From an uncultured bacterium (GTDB lineage: Bacteria; Verrucomicrobiota; Kiritimatiellia; RFP12; UBA1067): DNA of 64,000 bases. The notes beneath the pieces are model-generated. The model worked only from the letters and a program-made list of their open reading frames with translations, was not told the origin of the DNA and did not search any database. The stretch's first letter is position 1. Every line of letters starts with the position of its first letter. Positions 44,493-54,524 of the stretch are shown one piece after another. The stretch lies in NCBI GenBank assembly GCA_902800055.1, contig CADCCW010000013.1, forward strand, positions 1-64,000, read 5' to 3'. The position numbers and the translations under genes were made by a program.

Positions 44493-45511
44493 CCCCGCAG
44501 GAACTGAAGAACAGCATCCTCCAGCTCGCCATCCAGGGCAAGCTCGTCGAGCAGCGCCCCGAAGAAGGCACGGCGGCGGAGCTGGTGGAGAAGATTTTAG
44601 CCACAAAGAACGCAAAGGCCACAAAGGTAGGGTCACGCGTCCCGCGTGACCGCAACGCTAGTGCGACCGCCCCGCGACCGCCGATCCCCGACGACGAAAA
44701 ACCCTTCGATATCCCAGACAGCTGGGAGTGGGTGAGGATGGAAGATTGCGTATCAAACCGAGCGGGCTTAGCATATAGCAAGGGTAATTTGGACATTCAC
44801 GCTAAGAACATGGTCAGAGTCTTGCGAGGTGGAAATATCAATGATATGAGTTATTCCACCAAGCCTGATGATGTCATGATATCGTCAGAATTTGTAAAGG
44901 AAGAGTTGTTCCTTCGGCGCAACATGATAATTACTCCTGCAGTTACGAGTTTGGATCATGTTGGGAAAATGGGGCGAATTGAGAGTGACTATACTGACAT
45001 GGTTGTTGGTGGCTTTGTTTTGATGCTCGTTCCTCATCTGAATAACGATGTCTTTTCCAAATATTTGCTTTATGCTTGTAGCTCTAAGTATTTTAGAGAT
45101 TGTTGCAGAGGCATTGTGAATAAATCAGGGCAGGCTTTCTACAATTTGTCACGAGGGAAGATGATGGGGTTAATACTTCCTCTCCCGCCCCTTGCCGAGC
45201 AGAAGCGCATTGTGGCGAAGATCGAGGAACTGCTGCCGCTGATCGACCGCTACGAAAAGGCGTGGAGCAAGTTGGAGGACTTCAACAAGCGCTTCCCCGT
45301 GGACATGCAGAAGTCATTGTCCAAATGGCGATTCAGGGCAAGCTCGTCGACCAACGCCCCGAAGAAGGCACGGGCGAAGAACTCTACTGCCAAATCCAAG
45401 CCGAAAAGCAACGCCTCATCAAATCCGGTAAGATCAAAAAAGAGAAACCTCTGCCCGCAATCACCGAAGATGAAATCCCATTTGATATTCCAGATAGTTG
45501 GAAGTGGGTAA
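44489..45511 (+). pseudogene. hsdS: type I specificity subunit, first half (frameshifted hsdS)
   Basis: 340 residues, of which about the first 280 are genuine HsdS: central conserved motif NSILQLAIQGKLVEQRPEEG, PFDIPDSWEWVR, target-recognition domain 1, then LPPLAEQKRIVAKIEELLPL. After VDMQKSL the frame is shifted and the remaining ~60 residues are nonsense. One base is missing near 45320: restoring a C (TTGCTCCAAATGG) would continue as LLQMAIQGKLVDQRPEEG. Residues about 37-60 are encoded by inserted repeats (see findings). The half could still fold as a single-domain subunit. Confidence 0.85.
44598..44670 (+). repeat. repeat-derived insert in hsdS
   Basis: CCACAAAGAACGCAAAGG followed by CCACAAAGG, then a hairpin GGTCACGCG-TCC-CGCGTGACC (44631-44651). 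The insert replaces the K-rich linker that the second HsdS half has at the same place, and it is read in frame. Confidence 0.65.
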
Positions 45512-45996
45512 GGTTAGGGCAACTTGGTAACACGAACATCGGACTTACTTATGGCCCTAAAGATGTGTGTGATGAAGGGGTTGTTGTATTACGCTCTAGT
45601 AATATTCAGAATGGGAAAATGGATTATGCGGATATAGTAAAAGTATCGTGCTCAATTCCAGAAAGTAAAATGTGCCATGTTGGAGACATTTTGATTTGTG
45701 CAAGAAATGGAAGTAAGCGCTTGGTAGGTAAGGCAGCATTGATAGATCGAGATGGTATGAGTTTTGGTGCTTTTATGGCTATATTTAGAAGCTGTTGTAA
45801 TGCGTATGTCCTTTATGTAATCAATTCGGCTTATTTTAGAAATGCTTTGTTGGGGGATACGGGTACTACGACAATAAATCAAATCACCCAAGATGTGATG
45901 AAGAATATGCTCATCCCTCTCCCGCCCCTTGCCGAGCAGAAGCGCATCGTCGCCAAACTGGAGGAACTCCTGCCGCTATGCGAGCGGCTGAAGTGA
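45262..45996 (+). pseudogene. hsdS: type I specificity subunit, second half (frameshifted hsdS)
   Basis: The frame is open from 45262, but homology begins about 45325: QMAIQGKLVDQRPEEGTGEEL, PFDIPDSWKWVR, target-recognition domain 2 and LPPLAEQKRIVAKLEELLPL before the stop. It is the second half of the same gene, one frame away. The two halves repeat each other at DNA level (for example CTCCCGCCCCTTGCCGAGCA at about 45182 and 45921), so recombination between them is possible. The target-recognition part is AT-rich, as is common for HsdS. Confidence 0.82.
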
Positions 45997-46019
45997 TTGC
46001 TGGGGGAGAATTCTTTTTC

Positions 46020-47534
46020 ATGGAAGAATCGGCAAAAAGAATCTTGATTGATACAAACGTTTTCATCGCACTGGAAGAAGCAGGGCGGGTGTTGGATGAT
46101 GTACATGCCGATTTACTTCGCCTTTGTCGGGAGCTTCATTATGATCTGTATTGTCATCCGGCTCAATTGCGAGACCTTGAGCGAGACAAGGACGATCAGA
46201 GGAAGAAGATTCAGGTCTCACGGTTAAGATCGTATTTGAAGCTGGATTCTCCGCCTGAGCCGTCATCGTTTGACTTAATGAGTCTTGACTGGAAGCAGAA
46301 CAATGACAATGATCGAGTGGATAATCTGCTTTTATTTGCCTTGCAACGCGGTGCTGTTTCATATCTAATCACCGAAGATCAAGGTATGCATCGCAAGGCG
46401 AAGCGCGCCGGAATAGAATCGCTTGTATTTACTGCAGAAGACTTTCTCTCATATCTAAATGTTGAAAAACGGAAATCGGCGGAAGTTGAGGCCGATTACG
46501 TAAGGGTTCAAACTGTCAATTTGTATGGAATTCCGGTAGAGCAGCATTTCTTTGATTCATTGAGGGGCGGATATGGCGGCGCATCGTTTGATTCTTGGTA
46601 TAAGGATAAAGCATCAAAAGGTCGCAAAGCATGGATTGTTGGAGAGAAAGATAATCTTGATGCGTTGTGCATATTCAAACCAGAAGGGAAAGACGAACGC
46701 ATAACTGATGCTGGAGTTAGGTTGCCGGGCAAAGTGTTGAAGTTGTGCACGTTTAAAGTTGCTAAACTTGGGCGCAAACTTGGCGAACGCTTATTGTTTG
46801 TTGCTTTTAACTATGCGATCAAGAATAACTTCGAATTCGTTTATGTCCAAGTTAACGATTCAAGACAGCCTGATCTTGTGACGCTGCTGAAGGATTTCGG
46901 CTTTATTGCACGTGGTCCATATAACAGTGATACAAGTTATGTTAAAGATATGAGATCTAGCGAGGTACTAAAGGACTGGACACCCGATGAGCGGCTTAAG
47001 TACGACATTGAACATTTCCCTCATTTTGACTCTGGCGGCAATGTAAAAAAGATTCTTGTGCCAATTCAACCAACATTTCATGATCGGCTATTCCCTGATT
47101 TGGGGCGGCGAGATTATCTGCCCGGGTTCTATCCAGAAGATGCGAGTGAGGCAAATGCCATCAAGAAAGCATATGTTTGTGGTAGCGGTTACAAGAGACT
47201 TGAAAAAGGCGACTTGTTGTTTTTTTATAGATCGCGTGATTGCAGAAGCATATACTGTGTAGGAGTAGTAGAGGCGTTTTTGAGAAGTGATAAAGCGGAT
47301 GAAATCATCCCGTTTGTTGCACGTCGGACTGTGTTTTTTGATGATGAGATTGCGAAGATGACTAATAAGGGCGAGCAGTTGGCAATATTGTTTAGGGTTG
47401 CTCAGTATTTGAAATGTGGGATATCTTGGAGCCAGCTCAAAAAGGCAGGCATGAAAGGCCCGGTACAAACTATACGCACAATTGATGAAACAGTATTTCG
47501 TACGGTAATAAAGCCACTAATCGAGGGAGACTGA
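46020..47534 (+). CDS. PIN domain - GNAT acetyltransferase - PUA-like fusion
   Basis: 504 residues from ATG 46020 (GGGGGAGA upstream). Residues 1-150 are a PIN nuclease domain: LIDTNVF (D11), LERD (E54), RVDNLLL (D101) and LITEDQGM (D120). Residues 170-320 look like a GNAT acetyltransferase: KLGRKLGERLLFVAFNYAIK fits the acetyl-CoA loop and helix, then FVYVQVND and LLKDFGF. Residues 385-500 (YKRLEKGDLLFFYRS then YCVGVVEAF) resemble an EVE/ASCH PUA-like fold. The next gene encodes an ASCH protein starting right after the stop. The set is AT-rich and follows a type I R-M operon; an RNA-targeting toxin or defence role is inference. Confidence 0.7.
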   Translation: MEESAKRILIDTNVFIALEEAGRVLDDVHADLLRLCRELHYDLYCHPAQLRDLERDKDDQRKKIQVSRLRSYLKLDSPPEPSSFDLMSLDWKQNNDNDRVDNLLLFALQRGAVSYLITEDQGMHRKAKRAGIESLVFTAEDFLSYLNVEKRKSAEVEADYVRVQTVNLYGIPVEQHFFDSLRGGYGGASFDSWYKDKASKGRKAWIVGEKDNLDALCIFKPEGKDERITDAGVRLPGKVLKLCTFKVAKLGRKLGERLLFVAFNYAIKNNFEFVYVQVNDSRQPDLVTLLKDFGFIARGPYNSDTSYVKDMRSSEVLKDWTPDERLKYDIEHFPHFDSGGNVKKILVPIQPTFHDRLFPDLGRRDYLPGFYPEDASEANAIKKAYVCGSGYKRLEKGDLLFFYRSRDCRSIYCVGVVEAFLRSDKADEIIPFVARRTVFFDDEIAKMTNKGEQLAILFRVAQYLKCGISWSQLKKAGMKGPVQTIRTIDETVFRTVIKPLIEGD

Positions 47535-47984
47535 ATGATTTTACTGTCAATCCATCCTGAATATGTTGATAAGATACTTTCAAAGAAGAAACGCTTTGAA
47601 TTCAGAAAAATTGCACCGAAGAATTTCTCGAAAGATCTTCGCATTGCGATTTACTCGACAAGACCGGTTTGCAGAATCGTTGCCTTTGTAGATGTTTGCA
47701 AGATTCATACTGGTACACCATATACGCTGTGGCAGCACGCCTCAAAGGGTGCTGGGATCGATAAGCGGTCGTATGAGAACTACTTCAAAGGATGCAAGGG
47801 GGCGGTTGCCTTTGAAATTTCTGGAGTATATGAATTGGTTAAGCCGTTGACACTTAAGGGTGCTGGCTATAATTCTAATGCGCCTCAATCGTTTAGCTAT
47901 CTTCGTCCGAATCAAATCGACAAGATTATTTCTGCATGGAAAAGGAAAGGAAGGCACTATGCAAAAAAAGCCAAAGTTTTTTAA
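47535..47984 (+). CDS. ASCH-domain protein
   Basis: 149 residues. MILLSIHPEYVDKILSKKKR and FEFRKI at the start, IYSTRPVCRIVAFVDV in the middle and GAVAFEISGVYEL are typical of the ASCH (PUA-like) fold, which binds RNA or modified nucleic acid. It begins at the base after the stop of the PIN-GNAT gene and overlaps the GIY-YIG gene by 26 nt. It may be the partner or antitoxin of its upstream neighbour, which also seems to end in a PUA-like domain. Confidence 0.8.
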   Translation: MILLSIHPEYVDKILSKKKRFEFRKIAPKNFSKDLRIAIYSTRPVCRIVAFVDVCKIHTGTPYTLWQHASKGAGIDKRSYENYFKGCKGAVAFEISGVYELVKPLTLKGAGYNSNAPQSFSYLRPNQIDKIISAWKRKGRHYAKKAKVF

Positions 47985-48840
47985 GTTCAGTTTCCCGAAC
48001 GGGGATCCGAAGGGGATTGCCAGGTGTGCGTATGACAAGGCAGCAATAGTTGCTTACCGTATTCCACGCGACAGGATTAAGGAAATCAAGGAGCTTGAAG
48101 GAAGCTCGCATGATGATCTGCAAAATCCCGGCATCTACATGCTAATCGGTAAGCCAACGGCTAATGGGATTCCGCTTTATGTTGGACAGGCGGCACCGAG
48201 GAAATGCGGCGATCCCATTTACAACCGATTGTCGGAACACGACAGAACCGAGAAGCGCACACGGGATTGGTGGACGACGGCTTTTGTTTTTATTGACGCG
48301 ACCAATTCAAGGCGCATCGACGAGACAGGATTAAAGTATCTTGAAAATGCACTGTATGTAAGCGCCAAGGATAACCCTGCGCTAGATTTGCGTAACGGCA
48401 ACGAGCCGCCTGGCGGCTCTCCGGATGAAAGCGTAATGTCTGTTCTTGACGATATATACGAGGGCATTAATTTATGTGCAAAAGTATTTGGCTTTAGCGG
48501 GGAGGTGGAGATTAGTCAAGAGACGACCATGGAAGGTATGACTTTTCATGGACGAACCAAAAGCGGCGAGGCAAATTTGATTTGGGATGGACGGGGGCAG
48601 TATACACTGCTGGCAGGTAGCATGATTCGCACCGAGAAAGAGGCGACGACACTGCTTAAAGGCGATGTGAAATTCAGGCGTGAAAATGCTGGATTGTTTA
48701 TGCCGGACGGCAAGCTCAAGCGAAATCTCGTGTTTAAGTCTTCGTCTGCTGCGGCTAAGTTCGTGTGCGGCTTCTCCGTCGCTGGCCCTGCCTTTTGGAA
48801 GAATGAGAATGGCATAAAACTGAAAGATGTTATTGCATAG
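47959..48840 (+). CDS. GIY-YIG nuclease-like protein with DUF4357
   Basis: 293 residues from ATG 47959 (AGGAAAGGAAGG upstream). PGIYMLIGKPTANGIPLYVGQ is the GIY-YIG pair, with R and EH downstream (NRLSEHDRT). The C-terminal 60 residues (GDVKFRRENAGLFMPDGKL and FKSSSAAAKFVCG) match DUF4357, which is often joined to this nuclease near restriction systems. It overlaps the ASCH gene and probably is co-translated. A hairpin (CACAGCA/TGCTGTG, 48844-48867) follows its stop. Confidence 0.85.
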   Translation: MQKKPKFFKFSFPNGDPKGIARCAYDKAAIVAYRIPRDRIKEIKELEGSSHDDLQNPGIYMLIGKPTANGIPLYVGQAAPRKCGDPIYNRLSEHDRTEKRTRDWWTTAFVFIDATNSRRIDETGLKYLENALYVSAKDNPALDLRNGNEPPGGSPDESVMSVLDDIYEGINLCAKVFGFSGEVEISQETTMEGMTFHGRTKSGEANLIWDGRGQYTLLAGSMIRTEKEATTLLKGDVKFRRENAGLFMPDGKLKRNLVFKSSSAAAKFVCGFSVAGPAFWKNENGIKLKDVIA

Positions 48841-48921
48841 TGGCACAGCATAGTTTTTACTGCTGTGTCGTATCAAAAGGCTGATTGACTTCGTTGGGTC
48901 ATAATTGTGAGGAAGCACATC

Positions 48922-50016
48922 ATGAGTAAAAAGAAGAAGTCTGTCAAAGTAGGGAAGGATAGCAAAGCCAGACAATTGCCTTGGTGGCGTCGTAATTTGA
49001 AGTTCTTGATTACGACGGCTGTAGCATTGATTGCGAGTGGCTGGAGTATTCGTTTTTTTACGATTAAAATTACTGGCGGCTCAACCGTGTGCCAAATTGG
49101 AGGTGCAAATACATACATTGAAAACATGTCTAGTATGGCAATTGAAAATCTTGATACTAATGTAGTTTATAATATCTTTCACGGCCTGTTCAAGAAGGAA
49201 ATTTCAAAATCTGAACATGGGGATGACGATCCTATTCAATTTATCACGCAAGTATTAAGTGGTGAAGAAGAAAGATTCGATTACGCGAATCCGACAAATC
49301 AATATGGGATGGCTCTTTTTTACATCAATGGGATAGGTACAAGAGTTGACTATGAAAAAGCTGTTAAATGGATGACTTTGGCTAGTGAGCAGAATCTTAA
49401 TTGCGCGCAACATGCTTTGGCAATTATGTATGACCATGGCTTGGGTGTGAATAAAGATGAAGTAATGGCGACGAAGTTATATATACAAGCGGCTGAAAAT
49501 GACTATCTTGCAGCTATGCATAATGTGGGGGTCCGATATTTAATAGGGCAGGGGGTTGGCCGTGATTACCAAAAAGCGTTTGAATATTTGAATAGGGCCT
49601 ATCAACGTGGCTTTATTCCATCCTGTGGAGTTATTGGAGACATGTACCTAAGAGGAGATGGCGTTGAAAAAGATGGATTGCGTGGATTTATAATGATACA
49701 AGTTGCAGCTGATAAATTCAATTCTCCTTTGGCCCAGCATTTACTTGCACGGATGTATCTAGATGGTGAAGATGTTGGGCAAGATGTGGAGAAAGGCATG
49801 TCGTATATGCGTAAAGCTGCGGATCAAGGCTATCCAACCGCGCAATATGATTTGTCACTGCTATACAAGGAGGGCAGATTTGTCTCAAAAAGTGATGCTC
49901 TGTCACTTATGTGGTTGCAAAGGGCGGAGGCATCTGCTCAAAATCGTATCTTAAAGGTCGATATTCATTTTTCAGGTGAGCAGATGGGGACAGTCCCCAG
50001 GTTGTTGCCGAGGTAA
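48922..50016 (+). CDS. membrane-anchored Sel1-repeat protein, 3' end replaced by a repeat
   Basis: 364 residues from ATG 48922 (GAGGAAG upstream); GTG 48907 is an alternative. A basic N-terminus and one membrane helix (FLITTAVALIASGWSI) are followed by five or six Sel1/TPR-like repeats (YGMALFYINGIGTRVDYEKA, AQHALAIMYDHGLGVNKDE, and so on). From 49978 the sequence is the 99-bp repeat that also precedes the gene at 58577, so the last 12 residues (QMGTVPRLLPR and stop) are repeat-derived. AT-rich like its upstream neighbours. Sel1 proteins act as scaffolds and occur in some defence loci. Confidence 0.78.
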   Translation: MSKKKKSVKVGKDSKARQLPWWRRNLKFLITTAVALIASGWSIRFFTIKITGGSTVCQIGGANTYIENMSSMAIENLDTNVVYNIFHGLFKKEISKSEHGDDDPIQFITQVLSGEEERFDYANPTNQYGMALFYINGIGTRVDYEKAVKWMTLASEQNLNCAQHALAIMYDHGLGVNKDEVMATKLYIQAAENDYLAAMHNVGVRYLIGQGVGRDYQKAFEYLNRAYQRGFIPSCGVIGDMYLRGDGVEKDGLRGFIMIQVAADKFNSPLAQHLLARMYLDGEDVGQDVEKGMSYMRKAADQGYPTAQYDLSLLYKEGRFVSKSDALSLMWLQRAEASAQNRILKVDIHFSGEQMGTVPRLLPR

Positions 50017-50076
50017 CTGATAATTTTAACACTAACAAGGAAGAAAATGCAATGAATGGTTCAATAGTCAAGAAGT
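49978..50076 (+). repeat. 99-bp 5' repeat of the surface genes, copy A
   Basis: Identical over 99 bases to 58503-58601. It contains the palindrome GGGGACAGTCCCC, a leader, AAGGAAG and the first eight codons MNGSIVKK. Here no promoter is visible directly upstream, because the Sel1 gene runs into it. Confidence 0.85.
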
Positions 50077-53000
50077 TGCTGCGCGCTCGCCGCGCAGGCC
50101 GATGACCTGTTCTGGTACGGCGCCGCCGGCGACGGCCTCTGGAACAACCCGGCGAACTGGTCCACGACCGAGGCGAGCTATACCGCTTCGACGGCATACC
50201 CTAACGACGCCACGCAGTACTCCGTCCACCTCTACACACACCTTGTCGCTGACCACGCCGTCTCGATCACGATTCCGGCTGGCTGCACCGACGCCGCCTG
50301 CCTGCGCATCCGCGTGAAGGACGATTCCGCTCCGGGCACCGTCGAGATCGTCGGCGCAGGTTCCTCGCGCGTTCCGCTCAAGTTTCCGGCATATCCCAAC
50401 AGCAACTACAACGGCGGCTTCGTGCGCACCGCGTTCGCCTATCCGGTCAAGATAACCTGCCGCAACATCCATTTCAGCGACTGGCTCTACTTCAACTGGA
50501 GCAACAAGGATGCCCCGAGCTACTGGACCGACACGGTCGCGAACGGCGACGGCTTCGCCCTCTACAACTGCTGCTACACGAATTATCCCACCGCCACGCA
50601 CGCGCAGATCAATCCGCCTGGCGGCGCCAACGCGACCTGCACGATTGTCGATTCCACGATTGTCCTTCGCTATTTCGTGCGCGCGAATCCGAATGGCACG
50701 CTGACGATCGCCGTCACCAACTCGACGTTATCCGTCTCCGAGCGGATGCGCATCGACGGACCGAACACGACGTTCGACTTTGTCGGCTCCACGCTCAAGA
50801 TCGGTGCGGAAGCATCGTCTGATCCGAAGCTGCTCTTCGGGGACCGGACGGACGATGCCGCGCACCGCGACATCCACGCCGGCATGAAGATCCGCTTCAA
50901 GGATTCGACGATCGACTTCACCGAGCTCGGCGCGTCGTCGTCGTGCGCCATCTACACGCGGGCGTCCGGGCGTGAACTTGTCTTCGACAACGCCGAAATC
51001 AAGGGCGACCTCTACGCGATTCAGTTGCCGGACGTGGATAGCGTCACGCGGGTCAAGGATACGTCTCTCCACTTCAAACGCAGCAACGCCTACGCCACAT
51101 ACGGGATATTCTACCTCGACAACGGCGAATGGGTGATGGACACCGGGCACATTGAATTGTCAGGCGGCATGGCGCATTTCATCTTCAGCGGGGCGGCGCC
51201 CTGTCTCGATCCTGGTTGGATGGACTACAAGTCGAATACGCCGCCCCCTGTGTTCGACTTCATCGTTCCGGCCGGCGGCTATAAACAGGCGCCGATTTCC
51301 CTGCGCTACAGTACCGATGGCCAAGACAAGGGAATCTTCGGCACCATTCCGAATGCGGCGCCAAATCAGGGAACGATCAACGTGCTGCCAGAGAGCGCGG
51401 CGGCGAAAACCGCCGGAACGACCATCTGCCCGCTCGTCTATGCAAAGGACACCAAGGCAAGGGTCCACCTCGGCCGCGGCGTCCCGACGACGCTCCCGAA
51501 CGAAAAGTCGTCCTTCCTCTATACGACCAACGGCACGTGGGATTACGATGCGGTCGCGTCGAAAACCGAATCTGACTGGATGCAGTGGGACGGCACGGCT
51601 GGCGTTATGGGGCTTGCCGTGAAGATCGTCGGCTCCGCTGTCCACCGGTCTGGCAGCGCGTCCATTACCCCAGTTCCGGGGTACGAAATGCTGGAGTATC
51701 TCGAGTCCTCCGGGACGCAGTACATCGACACCGGCGTCGTGTATGCGAACGACACGAAGCTTACGCAGCGCTTCTGCGTCGTCGATTTCGCCGGCGCGCA
51801 AATGCAGATGGGTGCGCTTGATCGTATCGCCAACGTTTGGCACCGTTTTCACTGGGGAGTCGCCGGCGAGTCCACCCTCAGGTATATCAAGTGGATTGGG
51901 CTTGGTAATGCAGGCCAGACAACTCTTCCCGCTGGAGCCGACGGCTGGGTTGATGTGTCGATTGACGCCAGCGACCAGTCCTACACGGAAGACGGCCACA
52001 GCACAATCGCCATATTCGCGCGAAACGAAAGCGGCACGTTCACGTGCGGAAAGTTCCGCGTTGGGATAACGCGCATCTGGAAGGGAACTGATCTCGTGCG
52101 ATTGCTTGTCCCTGCGCGGCGTCTGTCGGACAACGCCCTCGGCCTGTACGACTACTGCGAGCCGAAATTCTATGAGAATGGTGGATCTGGTGAATTCGCG
52201 GCCGGACCGGCCATGAAGTATCTTGTGGTTGCCAAGGCAATTCCCGATTCGCTCCAGTCCATCGACTCGCCCGTCGAGGCTTATTGCCCGTTGCCGGTTG
52301 TCAAAGAAGAATTTACGGGCAGGACATTGACGAAGGATGTGGACTATACCGTCGCCTGGATGAACAACACGCGCTTCGGCGAAGGGACGTGCACGGTGTC
52401 CGGCGCGGGCGACTATGCCACGGCCACACCGGGCTCGGCGACTTTTTTAATAGTGCCGCAGGCGAAGCTGCCCAAGGGGTTCCGGCGGCTCCTTTACCTT
52501 GAGGCAACGGGGACGGTGCATTACGTTGATACGGACATCCATCCCACCGCGAACACGCGCATAACGGCTGTAGCGCAGACAACGGTGAAGAATGCCAACA
52601 CATATCTTGTCGGCATCCTCGATACTCCCCAATGGCGTCGTTTCCACCTTGGGGCCAAGTGGATGACAAATCAAAAATTTTATCTCGCCGGTGGCGTCGG
52701 CGGAAACGAGACCCAATACACAAACGATGATAGGTTGCTGATCGATGCCGGCTGGAACAAGCTGACAATGGATGCCGCCAACAAAGTCCTTTCGGTCAAC
52801 GACGGCACGACATACGCGCTTGGGACTTCCGGCATCTTGCCGACGGAAAGTACGCTCCGCATCTTTGGCCGCGCCAGCAACAGTGAGTCTCACAACGTCG
52901 GCAATCCGGTGCGTATCGCGGATGTGGCGATCTACGAAAGCGGCGAGAAGACGCACGAGTACATCCCCTGTCGGCGGGAGAGCGACGGCGTTCTTGGGCT

Positions 53001-53118
53001 TTACGATGTCGTCGGCAAGCAGTTCCTTGTCAACAGCGGCAGCGCCCAGGGCGGCTTCCTCGCCGGTCCGGAGCTGAAGGACGACTGGGTTAGCGGCTTC
53101 ATCTATATCGTGCGCTGA
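50052..53118 (+). pseudogene. large secreted LamG-like surface protein, frameshifted in the signal peptide
   Basis: ATG 50052 gives MNGSIVKKLL and a stop 50 nt later. One frame over, from about 50083, the sequence reads ALAAQADDLFWYGAAGDGLW and is open to 53118. So a signal peptide has been broken by an indel, with part of its hydrophobic core lost. The body of about 1,000 residues has a beta-helix-like first half, then two LamG-like modules (LEYLESSGTQYIDTG and LLYLEATGTVHYVDTD) each ending in a block like GLYDxxxxxF, separated by an Ig-like stretch. The C-terminus is SGFIYIVR. As it stands it is unlikely to be exported. Confidence 0.7.
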
Positions 53119-53245
53119 CGCAGCCGCTGCGCAGTCTCGGCGGATAGGGTCAAAAGGGTCGGACTCTTCTGTATATGTTTCTACTGTATAAGCTTGTCTT
53201 TGTGCGTGGGTAAGTAACGCGGGCGACCGCGGCGGTTTGCGCGGC
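53092..53245 (+). repeat. 3' repeat of the surface genes, copy A
   Basis: 154 bp, differing from 60490-60642 at only two places. It contains the end of the coding region (SGFIYIVR and stop), an imperfect AAGGGTCGGACTCTT palindrome, the direct repeat CTGTATATG/CTGTATAAG-like and a GCGGCGGTTTGCGCGGC segment. Confidence 0.85.
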
Positions 53246-53334
53246 GGATTGAATTTCGTCCGCGCCACCTTGCATTTGACTGCATAAAGGGAGATGTGAT
53301 ATACTGCACTTAAATTCTAACAAAGGAACATTTC

Positions 53335-53835
53335 ATGGCAACTTCACGAAATCATCTCGGCCTTCTGGTCGCCGTCTTACTTCTCTGCTGCGCGTCGGCC
53401 GCTAATGCCGCGGCAGATTGGACAGTCGGCCCGGTGACTGACTGGACTGCCAATCCGAGCAATCTCCTGTACACCGCGACAATTAGCTCGTCGTCGTTCG
53501 CCAGGTTGGCCGACGGCAAGCTTGAGGCATTCGCCCAAACAGGAAACAATTCAGTCCTCTCGTGGACGCTCCCTCGCGCGGGCACCGTCTACGCCGTTAA
53601 TGTGTTCACGAAGTTCTCGGACGCGGGGCGAGACGGCTTTGACATTGCAAAACTCGAGGTGAAGAAATCGGGTTCAAACGACTGGATTGATCTTGGCGCT
53701 CAGGAAGTTGCGTATGCCACCAAATATCTCGACGGCGGTAACATCGCCCATGATGGCCATAGGGGGTCGTTCTACGCGATCGCCTCACTTTTGGCCCCCA
53801 CCAAGACAACGATGGATCCTGGTATGGTGAAATAG
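53335..53835 (+). pseudogene. secreted BspA-like protein, fragment 1
   Basis: A GATATACTGCAC promoter (about 53299) and AAAGGAAC lead to ATG 53335. A good signal peptide (LLVAVLLLCCASAANA) is followed by a discoidin-like segment (ADWTVGPVTDWTAN). The frame stops at GMVK, but another frame already carries sense from about 53811: DGSWYGEIELVGYTDAGWSL. A frameshift at about 53770-53812, possibly in the C5 tract at 53795, separates this from the next fragment. Confidence 0.65.
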
Positions 53836-54524
53836 AACTTGTTGGCTATACTGACGCTGGGTGGAGTCTCTCTGTGACTCAACCGGCTTCGCTACTCGGT
53901 TCTGTGGTGATTTCGCCGTCTTCGCCGGACGGCTACTACGCACCTGGCACAGTGGTCACGCTTTCCATCGACAAGACGAATGACGTCGAATTCATCAAGT
54001 GGACTGGCGACGTTCCCGAAGCCGACATTGCCACTACGCCACTTACCCTTACAATAGATCGTTCCAGAAAGGTCTCGTTAGTCTTGAAGGCGCCATATTT
54101 CGTGGTAGATGGCTCCTACATCACAGATGGATGGCAGAAATATAGCATGACTCGTTCCGGCAGCGAGATTAGCATCACCGGATGCTCTTCCGTGGGCAGC
54201 AATAGCGTCATGGACGCTTCGCTGCCGGTGAAGGGCGGATATTCGATCGTCTCAATCGGTGGATGCACGGGATCCGGCGCGAAAACACTTCTGCTTCCCG
54301 AGACCATAAAAACTCTCGCACATCGCGCATTCGTCAACACCCCGCTAACAAGCGTATCTCCTATGTTTCCCGATTCGCTTACCACCTTCGGCGGCGGATG
54401 CTTCGCCGACGCCAGCAACATTCGGGGGAATGTCCGCCTCGGCTTTGGAACCGACTCGGGCGGAGCGCCGCTTCCGATTACGTTCGGGATTCATGACACC
54501 ACCTCTGCCGTGGCCCCGGCGTGA
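53814..54524 (+). pseudogene. secreted BspA-like protein, fragment 2
   Basis: Sense begins about 53811 and reaches TGA at 54522-54524. It contains an InlB-like repeat (SPDGYYAPGTVVTLSIDKTND, WTGDVP, and VSLVLKAPYF), then leucine-rich LRR_5/BspA-type strands (KTLLLPETIKTLAHRAF). It ends TSAVAPA and stop; adding one G in CCCCGG near 54515 would continue APGVTSIPSYTFRNC into the next fragment. Confidence 0.65.
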
